Assembly: GCF_000312545.1 (NCBI RefSeq)
Contig: NZ_HE997540.1
Coordinates: forward strand, 942,650 to 989,413
DNA length: 46,764 bases
Origin: Bartonella senegalensis OS02
GTDB lineage: Bacteria > Pseudomonadota > Alphaproteobacteria > Rhizobiales > Rhizobiaceae
Direction: 5' to 3'
This document shows, one piece after another, positions 9,590 to 17,301 of the stretch. Within the stretch, counting starts at the first letter, position 1. Each line of letters begins with the position of its first letter. The notes beneath the pieces are model-generated. The model did not search any database. It was not told the origin of the DNA and worked only from the letters and a program-made list of their open reading frames with translations. The position numbers were made by a program, and so were the translations under genes.

Positions 9590-9915
9590 ATACCGTAAGA
9601 TTTACTCATTCTAAATCTGTTTATGTTGATTCACTCAAAACCATTCGCTTGCACATTACAAGCGGGATGGGCGTGCGGATAAAAATGGTTAAAGAGACTC
9701 ACAATACCTCTTGTGAATCGTCTCAAGTACTGCGGGCTTTAGCAACATTGAGGGTTGGTAAAGATTATCATGGTGCCGGCTTGCACGTTCAATAAGTGTA
9801 AAGAGGAGAGTGTTGTCCAATGGCTTTTTCGCTGTATTTTTCATGAACGCCGTTATGAAATGGGCTTCGTCCGCTTTAAAAGATGTTTGTTTAAAATAAG
9901 CTCGTGCATTCACGA
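9590..9915 (+). repeat. Dispersed repeat family, copy 1
   Basis: Intergenic repeat of about 325 bases. Landmark blocks are GATTCACTCAAAACCATTCG, GCTTGCACATTACAAGCGGG, GGCGTGCGGATAAAAATGG, a degenerate ATACCTCTTGTGAATCGTCT, ATGGTGCCGGCTTGC and AATAAGTGTAAAGAGGAGAG. The same blocks in the same order recur at 11790-12195 (inverted), 24530-24900 and 28985-29260. No transposase is encoded. It lies directly before an integrase remnant. Confidence 0.7.
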
Positions 9916-9964
9916 GAGAGTGACATTTTGTTGTACGTGAGGGATGTGACTCCCTTAGAGAATG

Positions 9965-10245
9965 AGAGAAACAACACTATGAGGCAATGTATAGTCTCCA
10001 TGACTTACAAGATATTGCTTCGAATATTTTTGAGAGTCATAAAGCAGAAATTAAAAGGAGATGGTAGAGGTGGGAACTGGTTTCTCTCTTTACAACTTCA
10101 TGTTTTTCCAAATGAGAAGGTAGATTCGTTTTAGAGATTACGCAAATAGAGATACCTGATATTCTTGCTTCATATCTTGCGTATAAAAGCTGCAACAGCT
10201 CGTACTGCACTTGATATACGCCTTAATATTTGTGAGGTTTAAGAG
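9965..10245 (+). pseudogene. Decayed phage-type tyrosine integrase fragment
   Basis: Pieces of a P4-type (DUF4102-family) integrase can be read across several frames: NIFESHKAEIK, then KGDGRGGNWFLSLQLHVFP, then EITQIEIPDIL, then KAATARTALD and LNIC. They occur in the order seen in rhizobial integrases, whose N-terminal/core-binding region reads roughly ARKAELKGDGKAGRW...LHVLPKLG...EI...IRD.LAPIWHTK...ARKAL.RLNI. Frames change several times and there are stops, and the catalytic C-terminal domain is not visible. This is a relic of a mobile element, not a functional gene. The match is from recollection of the family. Confidence 0.6.
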
Positions 10246-10284
10246 GATCGATTTTTTTGGGGTACATTCTCTGCTAAAAACGCT

Positions 10285-10854
10285 TTATAACGTTCTCTTT
10301 TGCTCTTTTGGACTATAAGAATCATGAATTCGAGAGGTGAGAATATGATCTCTCCATTGACCAGAAATCATCAAATAGTCTCTGGCGTAGCCTTCTTTCT
10401 CAAAGCCGAGGCGTTTCAACAAAATTCCACTTCTGATATTCTCTGGCACATAGTTTGCCATCACGCGATGTAGGTGATAAATTTTAAAGATATGCGGTAT
10501 GAGAGCAGATAAAATCTCAAACATGAGGCCTTTGCCTTGATGTTTTTCGTCAACAGAAAAACCAAGGTAACAGGCTTGAAAAGCACCACGAATTATATTT
10601 GTAAAATTCACCACCGCGATGATAGTGTTGTCATTTTTAAATCGTACGGCATATCGGTATGCTGTTCCCCGTATACTTTCACAAGCAAAGGCATGGGCCC
10701 GTGTTTTCCAAGCTGTGAGGGTGTTGTAATCATTAGGCTTTAACGGTTCCCAAGGATGGAGATAGTCCGCATTGCGTAGGAAATAGCAAGACAGTTCACC
10801 TGCATCTTCTAAATCAATCAATTTGGAAATTGTTCGTTTCGTTTTGAGGGACAT
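10285..10854 (-). CDS. rimJ: RimJ-like GNAT N-acetyltransferase
   Basis: GNAT acetyltransferase of 189 residues, related to RimJ, which acetylates the N-terminal alanine of ribosomal protein S5. The resemblance to E. coli RimJ as I recall it is close over the whole core: YLHPWEP near 32-38, NFTNIIRGAFQACYLGFSV near 83-101, the acetyl-CoA loop HQGKGLMFEIL near 105-115, HRVMANYVPENIRSG near 129-143 and LGFEKEGYARDYLMISGQWR near 149-168. The start has AGGAGAGAG on the minus strand seven bases upstream. It stands alone between an integrase relic and non-coding DNA, bracketed by inverted copies of a dispersed repeat, which makes horizontal acquisition plausible but unproven. Confidence 0.88.
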   Translation of the reverse strand: MSLKTKRTISKLIDLEDAGELSCYFLRNADYLHPWEPLKPNDYNTLTAWKTRAHAFACESIRGTAYRYAVRFKNDNTIIAVVNFTNIIRGAFQACYLGFSVDEKHQGKGLMFEILSALIPHIFKIYHLHRVMANYVPENIRSGILLKRLGFEKEGYARDYLMISGQWRDHILTSRIHDSYSPKEQKRTL

Positions 10855-11789
10855 CGCTCTCTCCTGATAGAAATTTATGTGTTTGCATCTCTCTTCTGCA
10901 ATTTTTCAAATGTTTTTTCTTTTTGGTGAAATTAACCTTAAAAGTTAAGAAGTTAACTAGGAATTTCATCAAAAACACTTAGTTTTTTGTGTGTGGTAGA
11001 ATGGAGAGAAAAGGGTACAAATAATCAGATATTCTTTTGATGGTGTTTGATTATTCTTGAGCGCCCTTTATACGCGTTATTTTATTTTTAAGTTTCTTTT
11101 CTCTCAAGAACTTACTTGCTTACTCTAAAAGACAAAGCTTTTTGTTTAGCTTTGATGTGATGTTTTAATGCATGCGTTTTTTATGCTTTATAAATTCTCC
11201 TTAATATGTCTGATTTGTTTGTTCACAAAAATATTTTGCAAATCATAGGGGATAATTATTGTTATAGCGCGCAAATGGGCAATGCTCACTCTCTTGGTGA
11301 TTAGATCCACTATTCTGAATTTATGATGTGGTGGTTCAGTCTTTTCTTAATCTTATTTTCTTATCTTAAATGATTGTCTCTTGTGCTCATGAGTGGCTGC
11401 GCTTTTGTGATATCCTCAACTTGTTTGTGTTGCTGCAATCATTTCTTCAGAGTTTTGCTAGTCCATTGTCGTGTCGATTCTTTCATGGTTTGGTATTTAT
11501 GAGCTTTCTTGCTTTTTGGTCTGTATTTTTGAGTTGGCAAGAGTATGATGCTGCCGGTTTGCTTCTTTTCTATGGGAAGTCGTGGTTCCCTTGGGGAGAA
11601 TTGCATGTTCTAATATAAGGTACAGTCATTTGTTCTTTATGCGCCCATCTGTCTCCTTATCTTGCTTGTTTAAAGGCTGATTGAAGGAGAAGAATACTCC
11701 GAAGCAAGAAACATTATGCCTTCATGTAGAATAGAATGTTTCGCAAAACAGAACGCCATTATGTTACATATTCAAGATGTTATACATTC
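10855..11789. other. Non-coding stretch upstream of rimJ
   Basis: About 935 bases without a recognised gene. An open frame at 11370-11618 encodes a hydrophobic peptide of about 80 residues but has no clear ribosome site or family resemblance, so I treat it as chance. The rimJ promoter should lie at the left edge. Confidence 0.45.
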
Positions 11790-12195
11790 ATGCACTTGTT
11801 TTTAAGAGACATCTCTTAATGATCGCACGCCTCTTGGTACTACGGTGCTAGAGTATAGAGCGGAAAAGCTATTATGCATCACTCTCCTCTTTACGCTTAC
11901 ATTTAAAGTGAAAAATAGCACCATCATTCTTTTTGCCTTTTTGCTCGCTCAAAATGTTGTAATAGCCCTCGTTAGGGGAGTTCATAAAGGGCATTTTTAC
12001 TCCTTATCTTGCAGAGTTTTTATCCACACGCCACCCCCGCCCTTGCTGTGCAAGCGAATGCTTTTGAGTGATTCCTTATAAGAGGGGGTGAGATGAGCGA
12101 ATCTTATGAGATTGGCGGTTGTCATTCATGTTAAAAAAACGATGAATTATCCTTATAAATCACTCTATTGCTCTTTTAAGGAATTGCTTCTCCAA
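11790..12195 (-). repeat. Dispersed repeat family, copy 2 (inverted)
   Basis: Read on the minus strand this gives GATTTATAAGGATAATTCAT, GAATCACTCAAAAGCATTCG, GCTTGCACAGCAAG, GGGGTGGCGTGTGGATAAAA, ATGGTGCTATTTTTC, and GCGTAAAGAGGAGAGTGATG, the same block order as copy 1. Similarity continues to about 11790 (AAGAGATGTCTCTTAAAAAC against AAAAGATGTTTGTTTAAAAT in copy 1). This is the longest copy. A minus-strand frame of about 40 codons (11872-11994) is open in this copy only. Confidence 0.7.
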
Positions 12196-12347
12196 CTGTG
12201 TATCATAGTGCTGATTGTCTTGATTATAAGCGAAACATGCTGCTCATTTCTGGCATAAGTTCTGGCAGAAATTGATGTGCATGATTCATTTTTTGCATCT
12301 TCTCTTTTCTCTTCATTGTGAGGAAATATTCATTGTCATCAATGGCC

Positions 12348-12605
12348 TTAACTCATACCAAGGGCATCTTTATAAAGCTGGATGATAGCTTCTTCTTCCA
12401 TGCGTTCATGTTCTTCTTTTTTACGCAGTCGTATAATGCTTCGCACAGCTTTACTATCAAAACCAGAGCCTTTCAGTTCGGCATAAACCTCTTTAATATC
12501 ATCAGAAATGGTTTTTTTCTCTTCTTCTAATCGTTCGATTCGTTCGATAAAAGCACGTAATTGGTTTACGGATATAGCATGTGTTTCATCGGTGACTGTA
12601 TTCAT
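12348..12605 (-). CDS. gapR: GapR-like DUF2312 nucleoid-associated protein
   Basis: Small basic and acidic helical protein of 85 residues matching the DUF2312 family, whose Caulobacter member GapR binds AT-rich or overtwisted DNA and helps chromosome replication and segregation. Core motifs are visible: [16 protein letters not shown] at about 17-32, then the [18 protein letters not shown] stretch and [12 protein letters not shown] at about 52-63. The protein should be mostly coiled coil. The ATG has GGAG about ten bases upstream on the minus strand. In related genomes it lies near the DUF1036-pyk pair, as here, but is transcribed divergently from it. Confidence 0.93.
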   Translation of the reverse strand: MNTVTDETHAISVNQLRAFIERIERLEEEKKTISDDIKEVYAELKGSGFDSKAVRSIIRLRKKEEHERMEEEAIIQLYKDALGMS

Positions 12606-12843
12606 TTGTGTTTTCTCCGGGGTGTATATTTAAAACTGTTTTTTCGACGATAAAGTTGGGTGAATAAGCTTGAAGAACAAGAAGTTTATCAAGCTGTACA
12701 GTTTTTTTACAATTTGACTTTAAATATTTTGTAAAAGTTTAAGATCTATGCATTGACAAAAGGGTACTAAGAAGCAGAAAAGAGTGAAAATATACCTATA
12801 TACATTTGGAAAGTTCTTGAAAACAGAAAAGATAAAGGGATGT

Positions 12844-13377
12844 ATGTTTTGTTTTAGTGGTTTACGTCATAAAGGTGGTTTTGTGGTTGCCGAAAAACAG
12901 ACAGGGGTGTTGCAGAGAAGGTTAGAGATTTTTTTGTTGAGTCTTTTGCTCTTGTCCACGTTTGTTGGTTTTGCAAAAGCTGATTTCCGAGTTTGTAATA
13001 CGACACAACAGCCCGTTGGCGTCGCCCTTGGGTATCGTACATTTTCAGGTTGGGTGAGCGAAGGGTGGTGGGTCGTCCCTGTGACAGAGTGTAAAACCTT
13101 GATCGAAGGTCCTCTTTCTTCGCGATTCTATTATTTTTATGCAGAGGGAGCAGAGAAAAAAAACAGCTGGCCAGGTTCGGTGACCATGTGTGTGCAAGAT
13201 AGCCAATTTACTATTCAAGGCGTGCATGATTGTTTTCCCCGTGGTTATCAAAAGGCTGAATTTAAAGAAATTGATACGGGGAATCAAACCAGTTGGATGG
13301 TGCAGTTGACCGATGAGTCTTTGTTCAACAATTCCGTTGTACAGTCCCCCTCACTTTCAGGAGTTTCTCCCCCATGA
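12844..13377 (+). CDS. DUF1036 secreted protein
   Basis: Predicted exported protein of the DUF1036 family, found next to pyk in Rhizobiales. A long basic N-terminal stretch precedes a hydrophobic segment (LEIFLLSLLLLSTFVGFAKA) that looks like a signal peptide cleaved before DFRVCN. The mature part, about 135 residues, shows the family features: RVCNTT, GYRTFSGWVSEGWWVV, YYFYAEG and cysteines in VTECKTL, VTMCVQD and VHDCFP. The start is uncertain. ATG 12844 follows AAAGGGA closely; a GTG at 12784 would extend the N-terminus by 20 residues and later GTG codons are possible. The stop overlaps the pyk start (ATGA), implying translational coupling. Function unknown. Confidence 0.82.
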   Translation: MFCFSGLRHKGGFVVAEKQTGVLQRRLEIFLLSLLLLSTFVGFAKADFRVCNTTQQPVGVALGYRTFSGWVSEGWWVVPVTECKTLIEGPLSSRFYYFYAEGAEKKNSWPGSVTMCVQDSQFTIQGVHDCFPRGYQKAEFKEIDTGNQTSWMVQLTDESLFNNSVVQSPSLSGVSPP

Positions 13378-14810
13378 AGCGTGCACGTAAAGTAAAAATT
13401 ATTGCTACCCTTGGTCCTTCTTCTTTTTCTACTTCCATGATTGAGAAGCTTTTTATGGCGGGAGCAGATGTTTTTCGTCTGAATATGAGCCATACGGATT
13501 GTGACACGATGATTGATTTGGTCAAGCGCATACGGAAAGTCGAAAAAACTGTTCGTCGGCCAATCGGTATTTTAGTCGACCTGCAAGGACCAAAATTACG
13601 TGTTGGCTCTTTTGCTAAGGGGCAAGAGGATTTGCGTATTGGGCAAAGCTTTACCTTGGATGATCGTGATATTCTTGGTGATGCGCAGCGTGTTTTTTTT
13701 CCACATGGCGAGGTGTTGGCTGCTGTCAAGCCGGGTGATCGATTGTTGATTGATGATGGAAAGCTGGAACTGCGTGCACTGGTGTGTGATGGTCATGCTG
13801 TTGAGTGCCGTGTGGTTGCTGGAAACCGTATTTCTGATCGAAAAGGGGTTAGTCTTCCCGATACAGTTTTGCCTCTGGGGCCAATGACGCTAAAGGATAA
13901 GGCTGATCTTCAGGCAGTTTTAGAGCAGCCTGTTGATTGGGTTGCCCTTTCTTTTATCCAGCGTCCGGAAGATATTATAGCGGTGCGTGCGTTGACCAAA
14001 AGCAAAGTGTCTTTGATGGCTAAAATCGAAAAACCTCAAGCTTTGGAGCATATAAAAGAGATTATTGATGTTGCCGATGGTATTATGATTGCACGCGGAG
14101 ATCTCGGTGTGGAAATGCCCTTGGAGAAGGTTCCTGCCATTCAGATGGAGCTTATCAAAGCTTGTCGTTTAGCCGGAAAGCCTGTCGTGGTGGCGACGCA
14201 AATGCTCGAGTCTATGATTACATCCTCTGTTCCAACACGCGCAGAAGTTTCTGATGTGGCGACAGCCGTTTATGCGGGAACTGATGCTGTGATGTTGTCC
14301 GCAGAATCTGCCTCTGGTCTTTATCCTGAGGAAGCTGTGCTGATGATGGATCGAATCGCTCAACAAATCGAACAAGATCATACTTATGCGGCTCAGGTTG
14401 GGGCACAGCATCCTGCTCCAGAGTCAACGGGGACCGATGCGATTTCTCTCGCCGCGCGCCAGATCGCCGAAACACTGCAATTGACAGCCATTGTTGCTTA
14501 TACTGCTTCAGGTACAACGGGTGTGCGTACATCACGGGAGCGCCCGAACAGACCCATTCTTGCTTTATCACCTCTTGTGAAAACAGCAAGGCGTTTGGCT
14601 TTGGTGTGGGGGCTTCATTGTGTGGTCACTGAGGATGCGCGGGATTTGGAGGATATGGTTGATCGTGCGGCAGCAATTGCTTTTCAAGAAGGCTTTTGCA
14701 GCAGCGGAGATCGCTTTCTTGTGACAGCTGGTGTTCCCCTTGGCACACCTGGTGCGACCAACCTCTTGCGTATTGCTGCTGTTTCTCAAGATGGAACAAA
14801 GGGTGTTTGA
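13374..14810 (+). CDS. pyk: Pyruvate kinase
   Basis: Glycolytic enzyme converting phosphoenolpyruvate and ADP to pyruvate and ATP. Full length at 478 residues. Visible motifs: KIIATLGPSS at the N-terminus, FRLNMSHTD near 36-44, LVDLQGPKLR near 65-74 and the lid (B) domain about 75-165. The active-site stretch MAKIEKPQALEHI (catalytic Lys) is followed by DGIMIARGDLGVEMPLEKVP, and the C-terminal domain begins about 345. The start codon overlaps the DUF1036 stop by four bases. A decayed fragment of its own coding sequence is found downstream at 14984-15094. Confidence 0.97.
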   Translation: MKRARKVKIIATLGPSSFSTSMIEKLFMAGADVFRLNMSHTDCDTMIDLVKRIRKVEKTVRRPIGILVDLQGPKLRVGSFAKGQEDLRIGQSFTLDDRDILGDAQRVFFPHGEVLAAVKPGDRLLIDDGKLELRALVCDGHAVECRVVAGNRISDRKGVSLPDTVLPLGPMTLKDKADLQAVLEQPVDWVALSFIQRPEDIIAVRALTKSKVSLMAKIEKPQALEHIKEIIDVADGIMIARGDLGVEMPLEKVPAIQMELIKACRLAGKPVVVATQMLESMITSSVPTRAEVSDVATAVYAGTDAVMLSAESASGLYPEEAVLMMDRIAQQIEQDHTYAAQVGAQHPAPESTGTDAISLAARQIAETLQLTAIVAYTASGTTGVRTSRERPNRPILALSPLVKTARRLALVWGLHCVVTEDARDLEDMVDRAAAIAFQEGFCSSGDRFLVTAGVPLGTPGATNLLRIAAVSQDGTKGV

Positions 14811-14983
14811 GTGTTGGTATGCGTTACCCTTTTGGGCAGCACTCGAACAGACTTACTGATTACCTTTTCGCTTATTGTGAAGATAATAGTGCGGCATTTC
14901 GCTTTGGTCTGCAGGCTTCCGGGTGGATTAATACTCTATGGCGTTAAAGTAGTCTTTGGTGTTTTATTCTTTTGTCAGTAGTA

Positions 14984-15094
14984 TTGAGGATGGGCTCCTC
15001 GTTTCATCAATTGAATAAGAGTCCATATCTCTGCGGTTCTGGTTGGGGCGTAGTATCCTATTCCTGAGTTAACAGAGACCGATGCGATTTCTCT
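14984..15094 (+). pseudogene. Decayed pyk fragment
   Basis: About 110 bases resembling pyk 14340-14449. The best block reads CTGCGGTTCTGGTTGGGGCG ... AACAGAGACCGATGCGATTT against the pyk sequence GCGGCTCAGGTTGGGGCA ... AACGGGGACCGATGCGATTT. It is not open in frame. Between the pyk stop and this fragment (14811-14983) I recognised nothing. Confidence 0.6.
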
Positions 15095-15149
15095 TTTTAG
15101 AACAGTCTTGACCAAGCAGTTTTTTCTTCTTTCAAATTCTTGTATGCAC

Positions 15150-15560
15150 AAACAAAAAATTGCCTCTAGAGTTGTTGGGTTGAATAATATATTGATGGTT
15201 GTACAAGAAGATAAGGCAGTTATTGGTGCAGCTGTTGTTGCCGATGCTTTGGTTATGGCTTGAAATTATAGAGCAGCTCCATGCGTGTAAGGTTATCGCA
15301 TTTAAAAAGCTCTGCCGTTAGAATTTAAAATGCACGCGTGGTCACCGCCAAGAAATAACGATATTTCGTATTTTAGAAATTTTAACGGGTGGTTTAAAGC
15401 CTCAAAAAGCAGCTGCAAAGCCAAGAAGAAGCTGCTGTAGTGAAGGAAACAACACAGGAAACGAAAACAGCGACTTCTGTTTAAAAAACTGCAAAAAAAT
15501 TTCTGAGAAAAAGTCTGCATCACAGAAACAAACTGCTGTAGCATCAAAGAGTCAAGAATA
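15150..15560 (+). pseudogene. Decayed rplU (ribosomal protein L21) copy
   Basis: Fragments of L21 can be read with stops and frame changes: [65 protein letters not shown], then the Ala/Lys/Thr-rich tail ([16 protein letters not shown]). The 5' end of the gene is missing. It is followed at normal operon distance by an rpmA relic, so an rplU-rpmA operon segment was copied here. A functional copy must exist elsewhere in the genome since L21 is a core ribosomal protein. Confidence 0.8.
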
Positions 15561-15576
15561 TTACAGGAAAATATCT

Positions 15577-15844
15577 ATGGAACATAAAAAAGCTGGTGGG
15601 TTCTCGCGTAATGATCGCGATTTAGAATCGAAACGTCTTGGCGTTAAAAAATTTGGCGGTGAAGCTGTTATTGCTGGAAATATTCTTGTTCGTCAGCGTG
15701 GTACGCACACACCTTGGTAGCAATGTCGGTATAGGGAGGGATCATACTCTTTTTGCACTCTCCAATGGAATGGTTTCTTTTCAAAAGAAAGCGAATAATC
15801 GTTCGTATGTTTCTGTTGTTACCATGGTGGAGGTTGTAGAATAA
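15577..15844 (+). pseudogene. Frameshifted rpmA (ribosomal protein L27) copy
   Basis: The N-terminal part reads [15 protein letters not shown], then [18 protein letters not shown] and NILVRQRGT, then hits a TAG after THTPW. The rest continues in another frame as [20 protein letters not shown] and ends [11 protein letters not shown] before TAA at 15842-15844. Normal L27 has RQRGT(R/K)[17 protein letters not shown], so the lesion is a small indel near 15710. Compared with the rplU relic it is well preserved, including the AGGAAA before the ATG. It is a duplicate of an essential gene and therefore presumed non-functional. Confidence 0.88.
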
Positions 15845-16302
15845 GCAGTAATATTCTCTGGCAAATAGAATATACTTGTTTATTTATTTAAGAGGAAATC
15901 GACGTGTAAAGAGAACTCGTTTGAACAAAAAGTAAAAAGAGAGTCTCTCAAGCGCTGAAAGGCAAGAGTTGTGGCGATATGGGGTGCTTATCAATATCAT
16001 AATGGATAATGATGATGTTCGCAGGCATTTTTGATGTTGATTTGTAGTTTCACAGTGTAAAAATCGCACTGCAGAGGAGGTTCTTGTATACTCTCTCATG
16101 GTAAGAAATTTTGCATAAAATTACGCTCGTTCATGAAGGGCGCATGCACTTGTCTCTTTTTTTTTAGAAGACACGCTGTTTGTTTGCAGTTATTGCGATT
16201 GAGGCGATTTTTTGACAATCATGCACCGACAATTATAATTATGCTCATTTATACTGGTCTTTGAGTGTTATAGCGCTGGTTTATTGAAGAGGAATAATGC
16301 GT
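15845..16302. other. Non-coding stretch downstream of the rpmA relic
   Basis: About 460 bases between the rpmA relic and zapA. No gene was recognised on either strand. In some alphaproteobacteria 6S RNA lies downstream of zapA. I looked for a long imperfect hairpin on the minus strand here and could not identify one with confidence. Confidence 0.4.
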
Positions 16303-16680
16303 TTAGAGATCTTCCTGTTCTTGCGGAACAAGACTGTTTTGCTCATCTTTGAGTAATTGGCTGGTAAGCTTTTCAATGCGCTTTGTTGTGTCGCGCATAA
16401 TTCTTCCCATCGCCTGCTCTCTTTCATTATGAAGTTGTAAAAGAGATTCGTAGTCTTCTTGTAACTTTTTATTTTCTCTTTTTATTTCTTCCATTTCATC
16501 AAGAATCATAATGCCAGCCATAACTGATAAACGATGGTCACCAATTTCACCAAAATTTTTCTTCAGATGTGTGATATATTGGTCTAATCGAGCCGCAAGC
16601 TCAGTGAGATGGCGTTCTTGCCCTTTATCGCAAGCCATACGATAAACTTTACCATCAATGGTGACGGAAACCGTTTCCAT
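16303..16680 (-). CDS. zapA: Cell division protein ZapA
   Basis: FtsZ-ring-associated protein that crosslinks FtsZ protofilaments. At 125 residues it has normal length. The N-terminal globular part contains VSVTIDGKVYRMACDKGQE and ERHLTELAARLDQYI. The C-terminal part (about 60-110) is a long coiled coil (MILDEMEEIKRENKKLQEDY) that mediates dimerisation. It follows the DUF4164 gene with a gap of about 12 bases on the same strand, a pairing conserved in Rhizobiales next to tkt, so the two are likely one operon. Confidence 0.93.
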   Translation of the reverse strand: METVSVTIDGKVYRMACDKGQERHLTELAARLDQYITHLKKNFGEIGDHRLSVMAGIMILDEMEEIKRENKKLQEDYESLLQLHNEREQAMGRIMRDTTKRIEKLTSQLLKDEQNSLVPQEQEDL

Positions 16681-16692
16681 GTCTTTAAACCT

Positions 16693-16968
16693 TTATCTGT
16701 CAATTACGACACGAATCGTTTCCATTGCTTTAATTAAACGTTTAGAAACTTCTTTATTTACTGCTTCTAGCCGCTCAACTTGCGCTTCAGATTTATCAAG
16801 TGCTTGGGCAAGACGGCTGCGATCCGCGTTCATTCGTTGAATTTCTTCTTCCCATTCATTGTTTTTATCAATAACCGCATTGCGGTTTATAATAGCGATT
16901 TCTAAGGTTCTGAGGGCTTTTTCCAATTGCTCTAAAGTTTGTGATAGAACCGTAGTCTCTTGGTTCAT
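16693..16968 (-). CDS. DUF4164 coiled-coil protein
   Basis: A 91-residue protein predicted to be almost entirely helical coiled coil (LEQLEKALRTLEIAI, RSRLAQALDKSEAQVERLE, SKRLIKAMETIRVVID), matching the DUF4164 family that precedes zapA in Rhizobiales. AAAGGA lies about eleven bases upstream of the ATG. A role in cell division is suggested only by its conserved coupling to zapA. Confidence 0.87.
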   Translation of the reverse strand: MNQETTVLSQTLEQLEKALRTLEIAIINRNAVIDKNNEWEEEIQRMNADRSRLAQALDKSEAQVERLEAVNKEVSKRLIKAMETIRVVIDR

Positions 16969-17301
16969 GATATTTACATCCTTTAAGTAAGTGTATCCTT
17001 TATTAATTCTTTATGCAAAAACGAATCACTCCTTTTCTTTTCTTGTGAAAAGTTCATTTTTAAGTATGTAGGACATTTTAGCAAGTAAAGCAGGGGATAG
17101 CTGTTAATTAAAAGCTGGATTTTTTGACAGTATTGGCATAAATGATATGTGCATAAAGGATGTGTGAGGGGACTGTTACTGAACTGATCGCAAAAGGTCT
17201 CACGCTGACAATTGAAATACACTGAAAAATATTTCTCAGAAAATTGAAGAGAATATGAAAGAACAACAAAATAACGCGTTTAACAAAGTGGTCTATCATT
17301 T
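16969..17301. promoter_or_regulatory. Divergent promoter region between DUF4164-zapA and tkt
   Basis: A 333-base spacer between divergent operons. A TTGACA at 17124-17129 is a possible -35 element for tkt, but no good -10 sits at the right distance, so this is weak. tkt itself lacks a strong ribosome site. Confidence 0.35.

Noticed and set aside
11370-11618. Hydrophobic 82-codon frame
   Set aside because: No ribosome site, no family resemblance and composition like the surrounding AT-rich spacer.
12020-12028. TTATCCACA DnaA-box consensus in repeat copy 2, and again at 46299-46307
   Set aside because: Single sites; the other repeat copies have mismatches at this position, and there is no cluster or replication gene nearby.
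15845-16302. 6S RNA downstream of zapA
   Set aside because: The location is suggestive from other alphaproteobacteria, but I could not see the long bulged hairpin. A covariance-model search would decide.
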